Positions 49,001-60,579 of a stretch of 64,000 nucleotides of DNA are shown here, one piece after another. This stretch comes from Serinus canaria. Lineage: Eukaryota; Chordata; Aves; Passeriformes; Fringillidae. Location of the stretch: NCBI RefSeq assembly GCF_022539315.1, contig NC_066317.1, positions 50,696,435 to 50,760,434 on the forward strand, read 5' to 3'. The notes under the pieces were generated by a model that saw only the letters and a list, made by a program, of their open reading frames with translations, was not told the origin of the DNA and ran no database searches. Within the stretch, counting starts at the first letter, position 1. Every line of letters starts with the position of its first letter. The translations under genes were made by a program, and so were the position numbers.

Positions 49001-49124
49001 AACTGGGTATATTGCGTTTGTGTCCAAGGCTCTTTTAGTGGAGGGTGGGGGAGCTAGTAGAGGTGGCTTCTGTGCCAGAAGCTTCCTCTGAGTCCAAAAG
49101 ATCCAATGCCAGATCCAGTGCAAG
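46034..49124. other. Intron-like, low-complexity tracts only
   Basis: AT-rich. An A/C-rich tract lies at 47345-47425 and a T/G-rich tract at 48165-48320. A mildly GC-richer segment at 48850-49124 precedes the LTR fragment and may belong to it. No exon is supported. Confidence 0.4.
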
Positions 49125-49504
49125 TGTAGAGTGGGAAGGGGAAGGAGCAGCAGGAGACAGAGACAAGATGAACTGACCACAGTCCCCATTCCTCATCCCC
49201 TGTCCCACTTAGGGATAAGAAGCAGAGATAGCAAGGAGTGCATCTGAACCCAGGAGATCAAGGTGTTTTAAGATCTGTCTTTCCTTCTCATTATCCTAGT
49301 CTGACTTTCAAATGGCAATAAATTAAATTAATATCCCCCAAGTTGAGCCTGTTTTGACCTTTACAGCAATTGGTGAGTGATCTTTCCCTGTCCTTATCTT
49401 GATCCAGGAGTCTTTCATAATACTTTCCCTTCCCTGTCCAGCAGAGAAAGGGGAATGTTAGACTGGCTTAGTAGGCACCTAGTGGGCAGCCAAGGTTAAC
49501 CACA
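49125..49504 (+). mobile_element. ERVL-like LTR 3' half
   Basis: Shows the same order as the plus-oriented form of the LTR at 6206: an aaggagcagcaggaga block, a tgaactgaccacagtccc block, the polyadenylation region caataaattaaattaatatc, gttgagcctgttttgacc, and an end at aaggttaaccaca. The 5' half is missing or diverged. Confidence 0.75.
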
Positions 49505-49529
49505 GCTTGGAGGAATGAAAGTCTTATCT

Positions 49530-50760
49530 TCTGTATCTTCAAGAAGGGCAAGAAAAAAGACCCATGGGAAATACAGATCAATCAGCCTCACCTCAGTCCC
49601 TGTAAAGGTGATATAGTAGCTAATCCTGGAAAACATTCCCATGCTGGTGAAGGAGAAAAAGGTGATAGTAGTCAGCATGGATCCTACAAGAGCTGTGTTT
49701 CACCATCCTGGTAACATACAATGAATACATTGGCTTGGTAGATGAGGGGGAGCAAAGAATATTGTTTACCTGTATTTCAGTAAAGCTTTCAGGACTGCAT
49801 TTCATATTAGTTTCATAGAGAAACTGATGAAGGATGAGCTGGGTGAGCAAACAAGTGAGGTGTATTAAAAACTGGCTGAATGGCCTCATCCAGAGGGTGA
49901 GGATCAGGGATATGAAGTCTAGTTGGAGGACAGTAACTATCAGCATACCTCAGAGTTAAACACTGGGTCCAATCCCATTCCAAAGACCTTCATTAATGGT
50001 CTGGATAATGAAGCAGAGTGTAGCCTGATCAAGTTTTCTGAAGACAAAAAACTGTGATTAGTGGCTGATACACTAGAGGGTCTTGATACCCTTCAGAGGG
50101 GGGTTGGAGAAATGGGCTGGCAGGAACCTCATGAAGTTATTGTGTGTGGGAAGCTAAGTCCTGCTCTTATGGAGGAAAATACACTCTGCACCAATATATG
50201 CTGGGGATGGATCAGCTGGAAAGCAGCTTTTTAGGGAAGGATAGGGAGATTCTAGTGGACACAAAGTTGAACACAGGCTAGCAGTGTGCCCTTGCTGCAA
50301 AGGTGTCAAATGGAGCACTGAGATGCATCAAGAAGATTGTTGCAGCAGGTCAAGTGAGATAATCCTTCCCCTCTACTCAGCACTGGTAAGCACCTGGAGT
50401 GCTGTGCTCTGCTCTGAGCTCCATGGCCATACTGGAGTCCAGCAAAAGGCCACTAAGATGATGAAGGACCTGAAGCGCCTGCCCAATGAAGAGAGGCTGT
50501 GAGAGCTGGGACCATTTAGTCTGGAAAAGAGAAGGCTCAGGGTAGATCACATCAATGGATCCAAGTCCCTGATGTGAAGAAGATAGATCAAGAAGAAGAT
50601 GGATCAAGGCTCTTTTCAGTGGTGCCCCGTGACAAGGCAGGAAGCAATGGGTTCAAACTGAAATACAAGAAGTTCCATTTAAACATCAGAAGACATTGTT
50701 TTAGCCTGAGAATTACTGAGCACTGGTACATGTTTCCTGTGGCCACTACAAAATTGAAGG
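49530..50760 (+). mobile_element. Long CR1 fragment, plus strand
   Basis: Runs from the palm region of the reverse transcriptase to near the end. Landmarks: ccctgtaaaggtgatatag, gtcagcatggatcctacaag, cagtaaagctttcaggactg, ggtctggataatgaagcaga, aggaacctcatgaagttatt, ggaccatttagtctggaaaa and aggctcttttcagtggtgcc. The frame is broken by many stops. The terminal CR1 repeat is not seen at the right end. It lies just before the plus-strand terminal exon. Confidence 0.85.
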
Positions 50761-50997
50761 GACTTAATAGTAATATTTAGTCAAATTACTAATTTCTACT
50801 TCTTTGGATTAGCTCACATATTTGAAGGAAAGTATTTAAGGACAAAATACAAATGTATCTATGACCTTCAATAGTAATTATGGTTGTTTTTTCTAGGCTT
50901 TTGCATAAAGCATATTGGATAGTTTCTTTACCTCAAAATAGGTAATTTACTTTCACTGTTTTAAGCTTATTATTTACTTTCTGTTCTGCCTTTCTAG

Positions 50998-51148
50998 AAA
51001 GTACTTTCAGCTCTCATCTTGCTCATTTATTAGAGGTTTGCTTCAGAGGCTTGCAGCAAACCTTGACAGAACATCCAATTTAAGCTCACTTGAACCCTGT
51101 CAAACTTCCATGGCTTTTGATATTTCATCATTGTCAATGAATATGTGA
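50998..51148 (+). CDS. Plus-strand gene, candidate terminal coding exon
   Basis: A strong acceptor (tactttctgttctgcctttctag) starts the exon. Its first base completes an arginine codon with exon 45967-46033. The frame reads KYFQLSSCSFIRGLLQRLAA, then NLDRTSNLSSLEPCQTS, then MAFDISSLSMNM and TGA. The five visible exons together give 181 codons including the stop. An AATAAA follows 100 bases later. The last 30 residues are rich in serine and look disordered, as is common for a C-terminus. The product is not recognised. Confidence 0.6.
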
Positions 51149-51247
51149 TTTATTTCAGAAAAGTTGTTTTGGTGCATTAGAAATTTTAAAAGCTTTTTTT
51201 TAAAAAAAAAATTTTCTTTTGATACTTGGAAATGAAGGATTGAGCTC

Positions 51248-51253
51248 AATAAA
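51248..51253 (+). terminator. Polyadenylation signal AATAAA for the plus-strand gene
   Basis: AATAAA in gagctcaataaaatg, about 100 bases after the TGA at 51146-51148. The spacing suits a short 3' UTR. In AT-rich DNA such a hexamer can occur by chance. Confidence 0.5.
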
Positions 51254-52153
51254 ATGTAGTCAAAACAAGTAGAAAGTGACTTTTCTGTGATTTAAAATTT
51301 AAAAAAAATCAAAAAAACCTGCAAACTAATACTAAATAAAAAGAAAACAACCCAAAACTTAATGATAAATTTTTGAATCAACTGAATTTAATAGGCAAAA
51401 CAGTTACTGAATAGCATATTTTGTGGCCACATTTCACCATATTTATTCTCAGTGTCAGGCAAGAGTTAACAATGAGCTATTCAGACTAGTGGTTAGGGTA
51501 TTTTGGTGGTTTGGTGAGCCCTCTCATTTTAACCTTTCATTCTCCTAGGCATGTCCTTTGATTATATTTGCAAAGCAGTTAAATTAATTCTACAGTTATT
51601 GGACATTGCTGAAGGTAATATATTGTAATAGCTTTTCAATCAGCTTTCTAAAATAATTATTACCTCTGTCTTGTTTTCTTTTCTAAATTGTCCTGGTAAT
51701 TCCTTGTTATGAAGTCTCATTCCTGTTTTAATTTTAATTTTTCATTTGGAGTCTTTCATCTAACGGCAAAAAGAAGAAAAAACTTTTATTCCTCTATAAA
51801 AAATTTTGACCTTTATTTTTTCCGTCTTGTCGTCTAAGGATAAAGACTACTCCTTCTGTAACAGCTCAGCTCATCAAGGTGCTGTTAAGGACTATTTTGT
51901 CAATGGTTCACAAATTAAAGACTCTGCTAGAAGTCTTTGACATGATAAGATGTAACAGGTATAATAGAGATATTATGGGCAATCATGTCAGTTAACAGCA
52001 GTGCTCCGCTGGGATTCCACTGGGTAAAAAACCCAGACTGAATCAAATGAAACCATATATTTGATAAGGAGCAAATAAAATAAGTAGAACTCATTTCTAG
52101 ATTCACAGGGAGGATATGCTTGTCCTGATATCCAGCAACTAAATAAAAAATAC
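51254..52153. other. No supported feature
   Basis: AT-rich sequence after the plus-strand poly(A) signal. The minus open frame at 51927-52223 continues past the donor of the exon at 52154 into intron. Confidence 0.4.
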
Positions 52154-52264
52154 CTGAAATTTCATCAAATAACTTTGTAATTTCTGCTTGACGCGTGAAT
52201 AGGTTTTGGGGCTGGCTATGCAAAATCTCTCTGTAAAGAGTAACTGCAGATAGTAATGAATACT
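52154..52264 (-). CDS. Minus-strand gene, well-supported exon
   Basis: The acceptor is accgattttccag; the donor is TTTCAG|GTATTT. After two bases of a split codon the frame reads YSLLSAVTLYREILHSQPQN, then LFTRQAEITKLFDEIS, and ends with G. The exon at 39331 adds AA to make a glutamate codon, and the frame continues without a stop. The other frames are closed. The peptide is helical and amphipathic. It is the most upstream exon I can see for this gene; earlier exons probably lie to the right of, or undetected in, this window. Confidence 0.6.
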
Positions 52265-53047
52265 CTGGAAAATCGGTGAACCAAATTCTCTATTTATAAA
52301 ACTGGAGTTTTGCCCTTCATTCATATGTTCTTATAGACAACCAGTTCACCCCAAAGTGAATTCTTTCCTCCATGAAGAAGAGAGCAAACAGACAAAACTT
52401 CTCCCATGTAACTGAAATGCACAGCTCTTTATCACAGGGATGAGCAGCTTTTATTGAAGGATGTCAGCACTGGCTCTTTAGAATGACTTAGCCATAAAAC
52501 TGTTCTCTGCACCCTAGCCTAGGAAATATGAGTCAGTGTGAAAGCAGCACCTTTCTGCTTGCTTTTGTCAAACACCACTTCATAATCAGCACATTCCAAC
52601 AATGTGCTCACACGTGCAGCAGGTCTTTGAAGTGTTAAATATTTGATCAAGCTTCTAAGAATATTTATATTTGACACACACAAAAATGTCTCCTTCTATA
52701 CAGGTATGCAGAAGCTTGTGTTTATATACACACATTCATCACAACATAGTCAATAATGCTCGTCTGGGATATGTGGGAATTTTGAAAGCAATATGTTTTC
52801 TTAATTTGTGGCTAGGAGAAGTAAAAGAGGCGGAGGAGGAAGGGAAAAGAGGTGCTTGAATAAACAGTTTTTCAACATACGTTAGTCACATTAAATAGCT
52901 GATTTTAAAAGTGCCCAGCAGCAACCAAGAATTCTATCACCTGCTGACAATATTTCTAAGCAAGTGTGAAGAGTGAGGATATTGAAGGATGGCTTCTAGA
53001 AAATTAAGATTTTTGAAATCTATAATTTTCCCAAAGCTTTTTGCTGT
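52265..53047. other. No supported feature
   Basis: AT-rich sequence with no recognised exon or repeat. Confidence 0.4.
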
Positions 53048-53095
53048 TTCATGGATCCAGGCTCTTTTCAGTGGTGCCCAGAAACACAACTTCTT
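53048..53095 (+). mobile_element. Tiny CR1 fragment
   Basis: ggatccaggctcttttcagt followed by ggtgcccag matches the same step of the CR1 at 49530-50760 (about 50603-50630). Only about 40 bases remain. Confidence 0.55.
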
Positions 53096-53283
53096 TTTAT
53101 TCTACAGAAAGAATTTTCTGTTCCCAGAAATGAAAAATTCAGAGTTTTTTCTCGTAATACTGATCTATGATTCTCTTATTTTTTAAAATAATTCCATGGG
53201 AAAATTGAAAACAGAAGGCCTTTTCTTTAGAAGGATTCATCAAGAGAATAATTTAGTCTGTTATATTACCAATTTGCAATTGT

Positions 53284-53321
53284 TATATCCTACAGGATAT
53301 TAGATATATATATATATATAA
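53284..53321. repeat. AT dinucleotide tract
   Basis: Short TA-rich microsatellite (about 16 bases of pure TA within a slightly longer AT-rich patch). Confidence 0.7.
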
Positions 53322-53470
53322 AGTTTCTGTCATTTTTAAATTGCACCCATTTTGTAGGTAAATACTTTAAGTACTTTTTTTGAAAACAGCAACAATTTTT
53401 GTTTTATCAAGTTTATGAAATATCTGACAGTCCCTTTATTTTCTTTACTATCTACCCTCTTTATTAATGT

Positions 53471-54413
53471 TGCATTGGGTTTTCATGGCCTGGTTTTGGT
53501 AGTAGGGGACAAAAGGGGTAGAAGCTAACACAAGCTTTCCCCATGTCCATCAGAGCCAATGTCAGCTGGCTCCAGGATGGACATGCTGCTGACTAAGGCT
53601 GGGCCAATTAGAAATGGTGGCAATGACTATGCGATAGCATATTTAAAAAGGAGGAAAGAAGTTGCTGTGCACATGTAATAGCTGCCAGGGTGAAAATATG
53701 TAAGAGGAGCAGCTCTGCAAACCATCAGGTCAGTGGAGCAGGAGGGGCAGGAGCTGCTCCAGGCACTGGAGCTGAGATTCCCCTGTAGCCCCTGGTGCAG
53801 ACCATGATGAAGCAGCCGTGCCCCTGCAGCCCATGGGGGAGCACAGGGATGCTGAGATCCACCTGCAGCCCTTGGAGAAGCCCTGTGCTGGAGCTGGATG
53901 CCTGAGAGGAGGCTGTGACCCTGTGGGACACCTGTCTGGAGCAGGGTCCTGGCAGGGATCCGCAGACCCATGGAGAGAGGAGCCCATGCTGGAGTAGGTT
54001 TGCTGGTAGGACTTGTCACCCCTTGGGGGCCCACACTGGAACAGCCTGTCTTTGAAGGACTCCACCTTCTAAAAACTGTCCCACAAAACTGCTTGTGTTG
54101 AGCAGACCATAGCCTTCATCCCCTCTCTCTCTGTGCTGCTGGGAGAGGAGGTAAAGCTATGAAAAAAGAAGAGGTGAGGGGAAGGTGTTTTAAAGGTCTT
54201 ATTTACTTCTCAATATCCTGCTCTGATTTTGCTAGTTATAAATTCAGTTAATAACCCCAATTCAAGCCTGTTTTGCCTACGATGGTATTTGGTGTGAGAT
54301 GCCTCCTGGTCCTTTTCTCAACTTGTGAACCCTTTGTTACAATTCCTCCCCCCTGTCAGAGGTAGAAGTGTCTTGGTATATGTCAGGTATCCAGCCAGGG
54401 TCAATGCACAACA
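53471..54413 (+). mobile_element. Solo LTR, passerine ERVL-like, plus orientation
   Basis: Begins TGCATTGGGTTTTCATGGCC followed by ggttttggtagtag; ends gccagggtcaatgcacaaca. The middle has a GC-rich block with repeated cagcccatgg/cagcccttgg units, then ctcaatatcctgctctga and an AT-rich signal region (ttataaattcagttaataac). Length is about 943 bp. The order is the same as in 6206-7285 read on the minus strand. No retroviral coding region adjoins it. Confidence 0.8.
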
Positions 54414-57400
54414 GAAGTAAAAGGATTCCAGGATTTTTGGAGATGAATTCTACTGAAATACCTATAAATGAAATCTGCTTAGTATTTTGCCATTTGTATA
54501 CTGAAAGAAGGCATCCTGTAACTCTGAAGATTTTCCCTGGGGGAAAAACCCAACAGCTGTAGTGATACAAATTAAACAAATCCAATAACTGATTACTTAA
54601 TATAATTAATTATATAATTTAAGGAAGTAATTTAAACTAAAATAAGGTGAGCATTTAAGCTTGTGGAAAGCAGGAGAACCCAGGATATTGCAGGACTAGG
54701 AACTGTGACTACAATGCTTTTCTGCAGGGACATAATTACTGAAGCCCAGAATATTATCTTCAAGGATCAACTATTTGAGTCCTGTTGTGCTATATAAAAT
54801 TTCCTGCTGTGGAGTGACAGAAGAGATGACTGGAAGACAGACTCATTTTCCACCATTACTGTGTATGTGAGGATCTGTACTTAAACAGGTAAGATAGTCT
54901 CAAAGACTAACTCTAGTTCTGTACAATTTTCATACTGCTGGACTTCCCTAACAACTTGGTCAGAACAGATTATGGGGTTTTTTTGTACTCTTAAAATTAA
55001 TATTTATCAGTAAATAAAATTATTAATATTTTCCCTAGTTTTATTCAAAGAGATAATTTCTGAAATGCACCATCCCTATTTTTAATCTTCAATTCCTAAG
55101 AATTTACTAAGATGAAAATAGATCTGTTTCCAGTGGTCTACAACTTTAATGTACAACATACCTAATCTGGAATGTTAGGTGTGCATAAGTGTTTTTGCAT
55201 AGGTATATTTAGGTATTAAAAAAATCTGTATTGTAACCTTCCATAGCTGTGAAAAACTCATGAAATAAATAAATAAATTGACTTCTGGAGTAAATGATGC
55301 TTCACTGTACAGCCTTTTCCTATGGTCCTATATGTTCTAGTATGTTAAGAAGCAAAGTAAAAACAAAGCTGTTGTGTATTTCTCAGTGCTCCAATGCAAT
55401 AGCAATGAGTCCTTCTGCTTTATCCATTTTTTGTCTAATATGCATCCTAACATCACAAAGCAAGAAGGTTCTTTGGGATTAAACCTTTCAAATAATACAC
55501 ACAGATGTTCAAATTGCCTCCTACGATAACATCAGGTTGCATATGCTACAAAATACTAATTACAGCCCAGAGGAATAATTCTTTAAAAATTGACCTCATA
55601 AATTTTTCTTAAGGGTTTGAAACTAACAATCCTTTGTAGTTTGTGATTAACTGTATGCATAAATGAATAGTAATAAAATGGTTACATATTTTCTGAGGCC
55701 TACTAACATTGCCACATGAAAAAAATGCATTATTCATCACTTCTATTCTGAAAACACAGGGAAACTTAGGATAAAAAGTTTTACTGCAGAATGTCTATTT
55801 TAAAGAAATAACATGTATTGTCTAGAATTCTTCTACAATGCACATAGAAAAATTTTGAGATCTTTTTATTCCTTTTGGAATAAATATATATTAGCAGAAA
55901 GAAGATTCTATGACCATTATATTCAAATTTTAAATACTTTTCTTTTTAAATTCCTGCTTTTGAGAGAAATGCAGATTCACAGCAATACATTCTGTTATAG
56001 CACTTAGGGTTAAAAAAAAAATCCCAAACATGAAGTAAAACCTTTCTTGCATCAAACTTTTTTTTCCCTAAAAGAGTGAAAGATGCCATTTCTGCAGTCA
56101 AGAGAAAATTCTGTTAAGGAAATTGTCCCCTTTCTGTAAAACTTATAAGAAGAGATGATGTTATACAGAAAACAGAAAGTTGATTTAACTAAAGTCACAA
56201 AGAGCAAAGCAGAATCTACATTCTAGCTGAGCTTGAATCATAGCTGGCCACTTTTGAGAAAAGGTGGTTTTTTTCTAGAGTACTCTATGAATCAACAAGA
56301 GTTATTTCCAGCAATAGGAAAAATTACTTTTATTATACTTAACTAATAAAATAAAATTGCATTTCATAGTTTTGAACAGACATTAATTTTTATTAGTTTA
56401 TTGATTTTTATTTAAAATATTTATTATAATAAATATGGGATATGTAAAGGTGCTAAATGAATTTCAAGATAGGCAGGAAAATTTGCAAAGTAACATTTCT
56501 ATTGTATCCATTGGTAATGTAATAATGTGACTATTCTAGCTGGTAAAATAGTGACAGAAAAATCTAATTAAATATGAAAATAATTTTAAACTTCATTCTA
56601 GAACAACGTTCTGACACTACAGACATCTAGACCCTGCACAGTTGCGTTCTACAGGCTTTTTAAGAATAAGAAAAAATTTCCCAGTATGTAAGTGTTTGTG
56701 AAAATAAAATCAGGTGATATTAAAAGAATGACTGCTTTATTGCACTTGCTAAACTTGAAAATGTCAAATTTAATCATGGAAGTGTGATTGTCAAATACTG
56801 CATCTCTTTACTTAGAGATATAATTTCTAGACACTAATAAATATGGGACATTAAAATTTTGTTTTAGTTATGCCAAATGTCATGGGAAAAAAAACCCACT
56901 TTGTTTTCCCAGTTCCATTTTGATTACTTCTTGTCTGATCTCCAAGTCCCTGAAATTCACAAATGTACAGTCAGGCCAAGTTTGGTGTCACAATTTTAAA
57001 ACAAGAGACATCACAATAAATTAAGGAATGAAAAGGTAAATTGTAACAGCATGTGGATATAAAAGAATCTAAATGTAGATTCTGTAGTTTCAAAAATTCT
57101 GAGGAGAAAGAAGACCTTAAGTCTTAACATCTCAAACCAACAACTCAGATCTTAACACAATTGTTTACATGGGTGTGGGACGTCATCCAGGTATGGAGAC
57201 TCATTTTCCCTACCATTCAGTTTCTTATAATTTGAAGTAGGGGTAATAATCCCTTAACCTTTAACCATTTGATAATTGTTTTCTCTTTTCTTTCCTTCCA
57301 CTAGCTTGATATAATTTGTGTAGTAAGCTAATTTATTGAGAAGTACTTAGGTATACAACAGTGAGGGAGAAGGAGGGAAAAGGGCAGAGACATTAAGAAT

Positions 57401-58527
57401 GATCATGTTAAGTTCCTGCTTTGTTCAAATGATAAAAATGGGCTTGTTTGGAAACTTTTCTCCTAACTCAGGCATATAACTTAGGCATCTGGAATTATGT
57501 GGTATAAATATTCATTAATATATTCATCATCTAAATATGTCATCCTGCATATTTGTATTTGTGGAATAAATTATTTATAAACATTAAAGAAAACAAAATG
57601 GGTAATGTGTTACACTAATAGAAGTCTCAAAAAACACCCTGAGTTTTGTAACTTAGAGATGCTATATGCCCACTCATGAAAAGGGTAACAGATCAGTGGC
57701 TTGATCAAGGGGTAAAAATACAGCAAAAAACCCCTCAACTGTCTCTTCAAGAAGGAAGGGAAATCAGAGTAAAGAGTATGTTTCTTTAAACTAAAGAAAT
57801 ATACTAAATATATATCAAGAAATATGCTAAAATGTAGAATGGTGGTAGAGAATAAACACTCTCTTACTTTTTCTTGGACTCAAATGGAAAAAAATACTGT
57901 TCCTTTTAGTGCTGGCTGGCACAGGAAAAAGCTCTGTTTTGGCTTGTATTTTAGAGGAAAGGGAAATGTCACTCTTTGTGAGTTCAACTGCTCTTTTTCA
58001 CTAAAATTGTGTAGTTCAACCAATTTTGGCAAGCGTCAATTTCTATGCACATAGGAAAATTTTCCTGTGATAAAACTTGAGAGAACTGTACTTTTTCCTG
58101 CACTTGTCTTTCTGGTACTCCTCACACATATTTTCAGTGAAACTTTTGCCACTACCTCCTTCTTATCTCATACATTTTTTTTAATATATGCAAGAAACTT
58201 TTTACAGTGAAAGAAGCACTTCGTGTTTTAGATTAAAACATCAAAGAAGATATGGAGATAAACATCTTTCTTTCCTCCAGGAAATTAGCTTTTATACTTG
58301 ACCTAGCCACAGGACACCAAATTAATTGTTTTCCATAAGAGCTATTACTCACAATTGTGACAATTTCCCATAATGTGCTACCACAGTAATTGAATATTGC
58401 CATTCACTTTGAATACAATTTTAGTCACAGAGCAAAGTTAAATGCTACAGACAGAAAAGAGTGTAAGCTTTTGAAGATGATCCATGCACTAATTGCTAGG
58501 CTATGATGGCATTTTCATTTATTACAG
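54414..58527. other. No supported feature
   Basis: AT-rich sequence. A donor-like ACAG|GTAAGA at 54887 follows a segment without an open frame. Open frames at 55294-55482 and 57824-58054 lack splice context. Confidence 0.4.
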
Positions 58528-58592
58528 GCTGTTCAACCATTAATTGTGTATGGTGATACAGATCACTGGCTTTTCTCATTGAACCAGTTACA
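58528..58592 (+). CDS. Possible exon, downstream
   Basis: After the acceptor-like tttcatttattacag, one frame reads AVQPLIVYGDTDHWLFSLNQ and LQ, ending at a weak AAAG|GTTAAC donor. The other frames close early. It does not match the phase left by 45967-46033. If real, it belongs to another gene or transcript. Confidence 0.25.
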
Positions 58593-59877
58593 AAGGTTAA
58601 CTGAACCTGAGTTAAAAAAAAAAAAAATTCCAAGAATAAATAATAGGACATATTATGGTACACAATAATATGATTTTAACTCATTGACAAACTGTACTCT
58701 TAATAAAAAACCCCCAAAGATTACTAAGAATATTATAATATATTCTCTATAATTGGTTCAATTTTGTAAAATAAAGGTTTAGTACATCAGACCACAAACA
58801 GGGAATAAATATAGCTGGCCCTTTGTATCTGATATAAAACTTCTAAATGCAATTTTATTTTATTTTTTAAAACTTCTGGTGATAAAAAAGGATTTCTTTC
58901 ACAAGTTAGTGCTCAGAACAAAGACACAGCTAGTCCTGAGATTTTTTTTTAGTGAGCTGCTGGACTCAAATATACTGCCCTGTTATGTGGAATATATTTT
59001 CCTGGTTAATATTTGTTAATAAACATAATAGCATAATAAAATCATATCCAGCTCCTGAATTTCAGACACTTGAGGTACCCCAATACATTGGTATACTGTG
59101 AAATATTTGGCATTCTGTGATAGGCGCAGCATTCTAGTTTTAAGAATGACTAGAGATAGCTGCTTTTCAAATAATTTAATCTGTTTAATATGGGACAATT
59201 ATTAATGCCAATATATGCTAATGTGTGAAACTCATTATGTAGTCAATTTGTCAGAGTGAAACAAAATTTTGAAAGCATAACCACTGATTTTATTTATGAA
59301 TAGTTGAGTGAATACAACTTTGAGGAAATCAAATTTCATAAGTGACCAGAAGTACTGGAATATTACTGTTTTACTAAATGCAGTTATATAGATATTTTTA
59401 TATTCTGAAATATGAATTTCTTAACACACCATCGTGAATATATTTTATTCTGAAAGAAAATATGTTCCTTTTTTTAAAACCTCCAAGATGATTATGTATC
59501 TTCAAATCCATTGATTTTAAAGAAACGCACACATCTAAAGTATTCATAAATACAGAGATGCAAAGCTGAAAATAAAATGTATGCTGAAGTGAATGCCTGT
59601 ATCTAAAATTTAGACCAAAAGTAACAATGTGAAGACAAACATGACTGAAACATTAGGCAGATTTCAATATATATTTCAATTTCAGCCCCAGCCTTACAAA
59701 TATTTCTTTAATCTGTCGACTCTACAAGTTTTGTATTTCCTTCCCATATTTACATAACCAGCATGTCAGGATGATTTTTAAAAAAAATCTTTTAATAGCA
59801 AACATATCTGGGTTTTATTATGTGATATGGTCCTATACCATTTATATTTCATCGTTTTCCCTGTTTTCCACAACAGC

Positions 59878-60131
59878 CTACAACACTGGACCTGTCTCAT
59901 GAATCCACTGACCTGAGCCGTGGTGTCTCTGCCACCTTGTCATTGAGGCTGCTCTCTGCTCACCTTCATTTCAGTCCTAAGGGTTGTCCTCTGAAAGCTC
60001 CTTGTAAAGCCTGCAGTGCACAACTGTACACCAGCTCATTCCACCAGCCAAAGCAAAATTCACAGAATGCCAGAAGCCATGGCTACAAGAACATGATCTC
60101 AGGAAAATCAGAAAACTCTGGAATCTGCTGA
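59878..60131 (+). CDS. Possible terminal exon with 3' UTR
   Basis: The acceptor ccctgttttccacaacag is good. A single frame is open for 83 codons from it: it begins PTTLDLSHESTDLSRGVS, passes LSLRLLSAHLHFSPKG and CPLKAPCKACSAQLY, and ends SGKSENSGIC with TGA. AATAAA follows at about 60264-60269. The composition is unlike a folded domain, and it may equally be the last exon of a non-coding RNA. Confidence 0.3.
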
Positions 60132-60579
60132 CAGCTGCTGTGACAAGTTCATCCTGCTTGATGAGGAAGCTCTTTTCACCTTTTTTTTTTTTAATGCTAT
60201 TTACACATAGATAGCTTTGATTCTGTTATATACAGTATCTGTCATGAACTTTTGTGTGACAGGAATAAAATTCATTCTTATCACCCTATATGAAGTACTG
60301 TGGTTGATATTCAAACTTAATGTGTTCTTCACCAGTTGATTATGGGCTGTTTAATGTGGTCACTTGTAGAAGATGCCTGGTTGATACTTTAGCTCTGCCT
60401 GCCCTAGCAACCTTAAATCCCAGATTACCTGCTTGCTGAGCAAAGTATTTGAAGATTTTACCCATGACAGCAAGACTTTAAAAAGGAGGCCTCCAACTAC
60501 ATAAAAGTGATTTATCATCACAGAAATGTCAGGTACTAAGCATGTAAAGAAAACTCTGAGATAACACAAGATTGCTCAG

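Noticed and set aside
53627..54065. Minus-strand open frames of 111-135 codons
   Set aside because: GC-rich LTR sequence read in the wrong direction.
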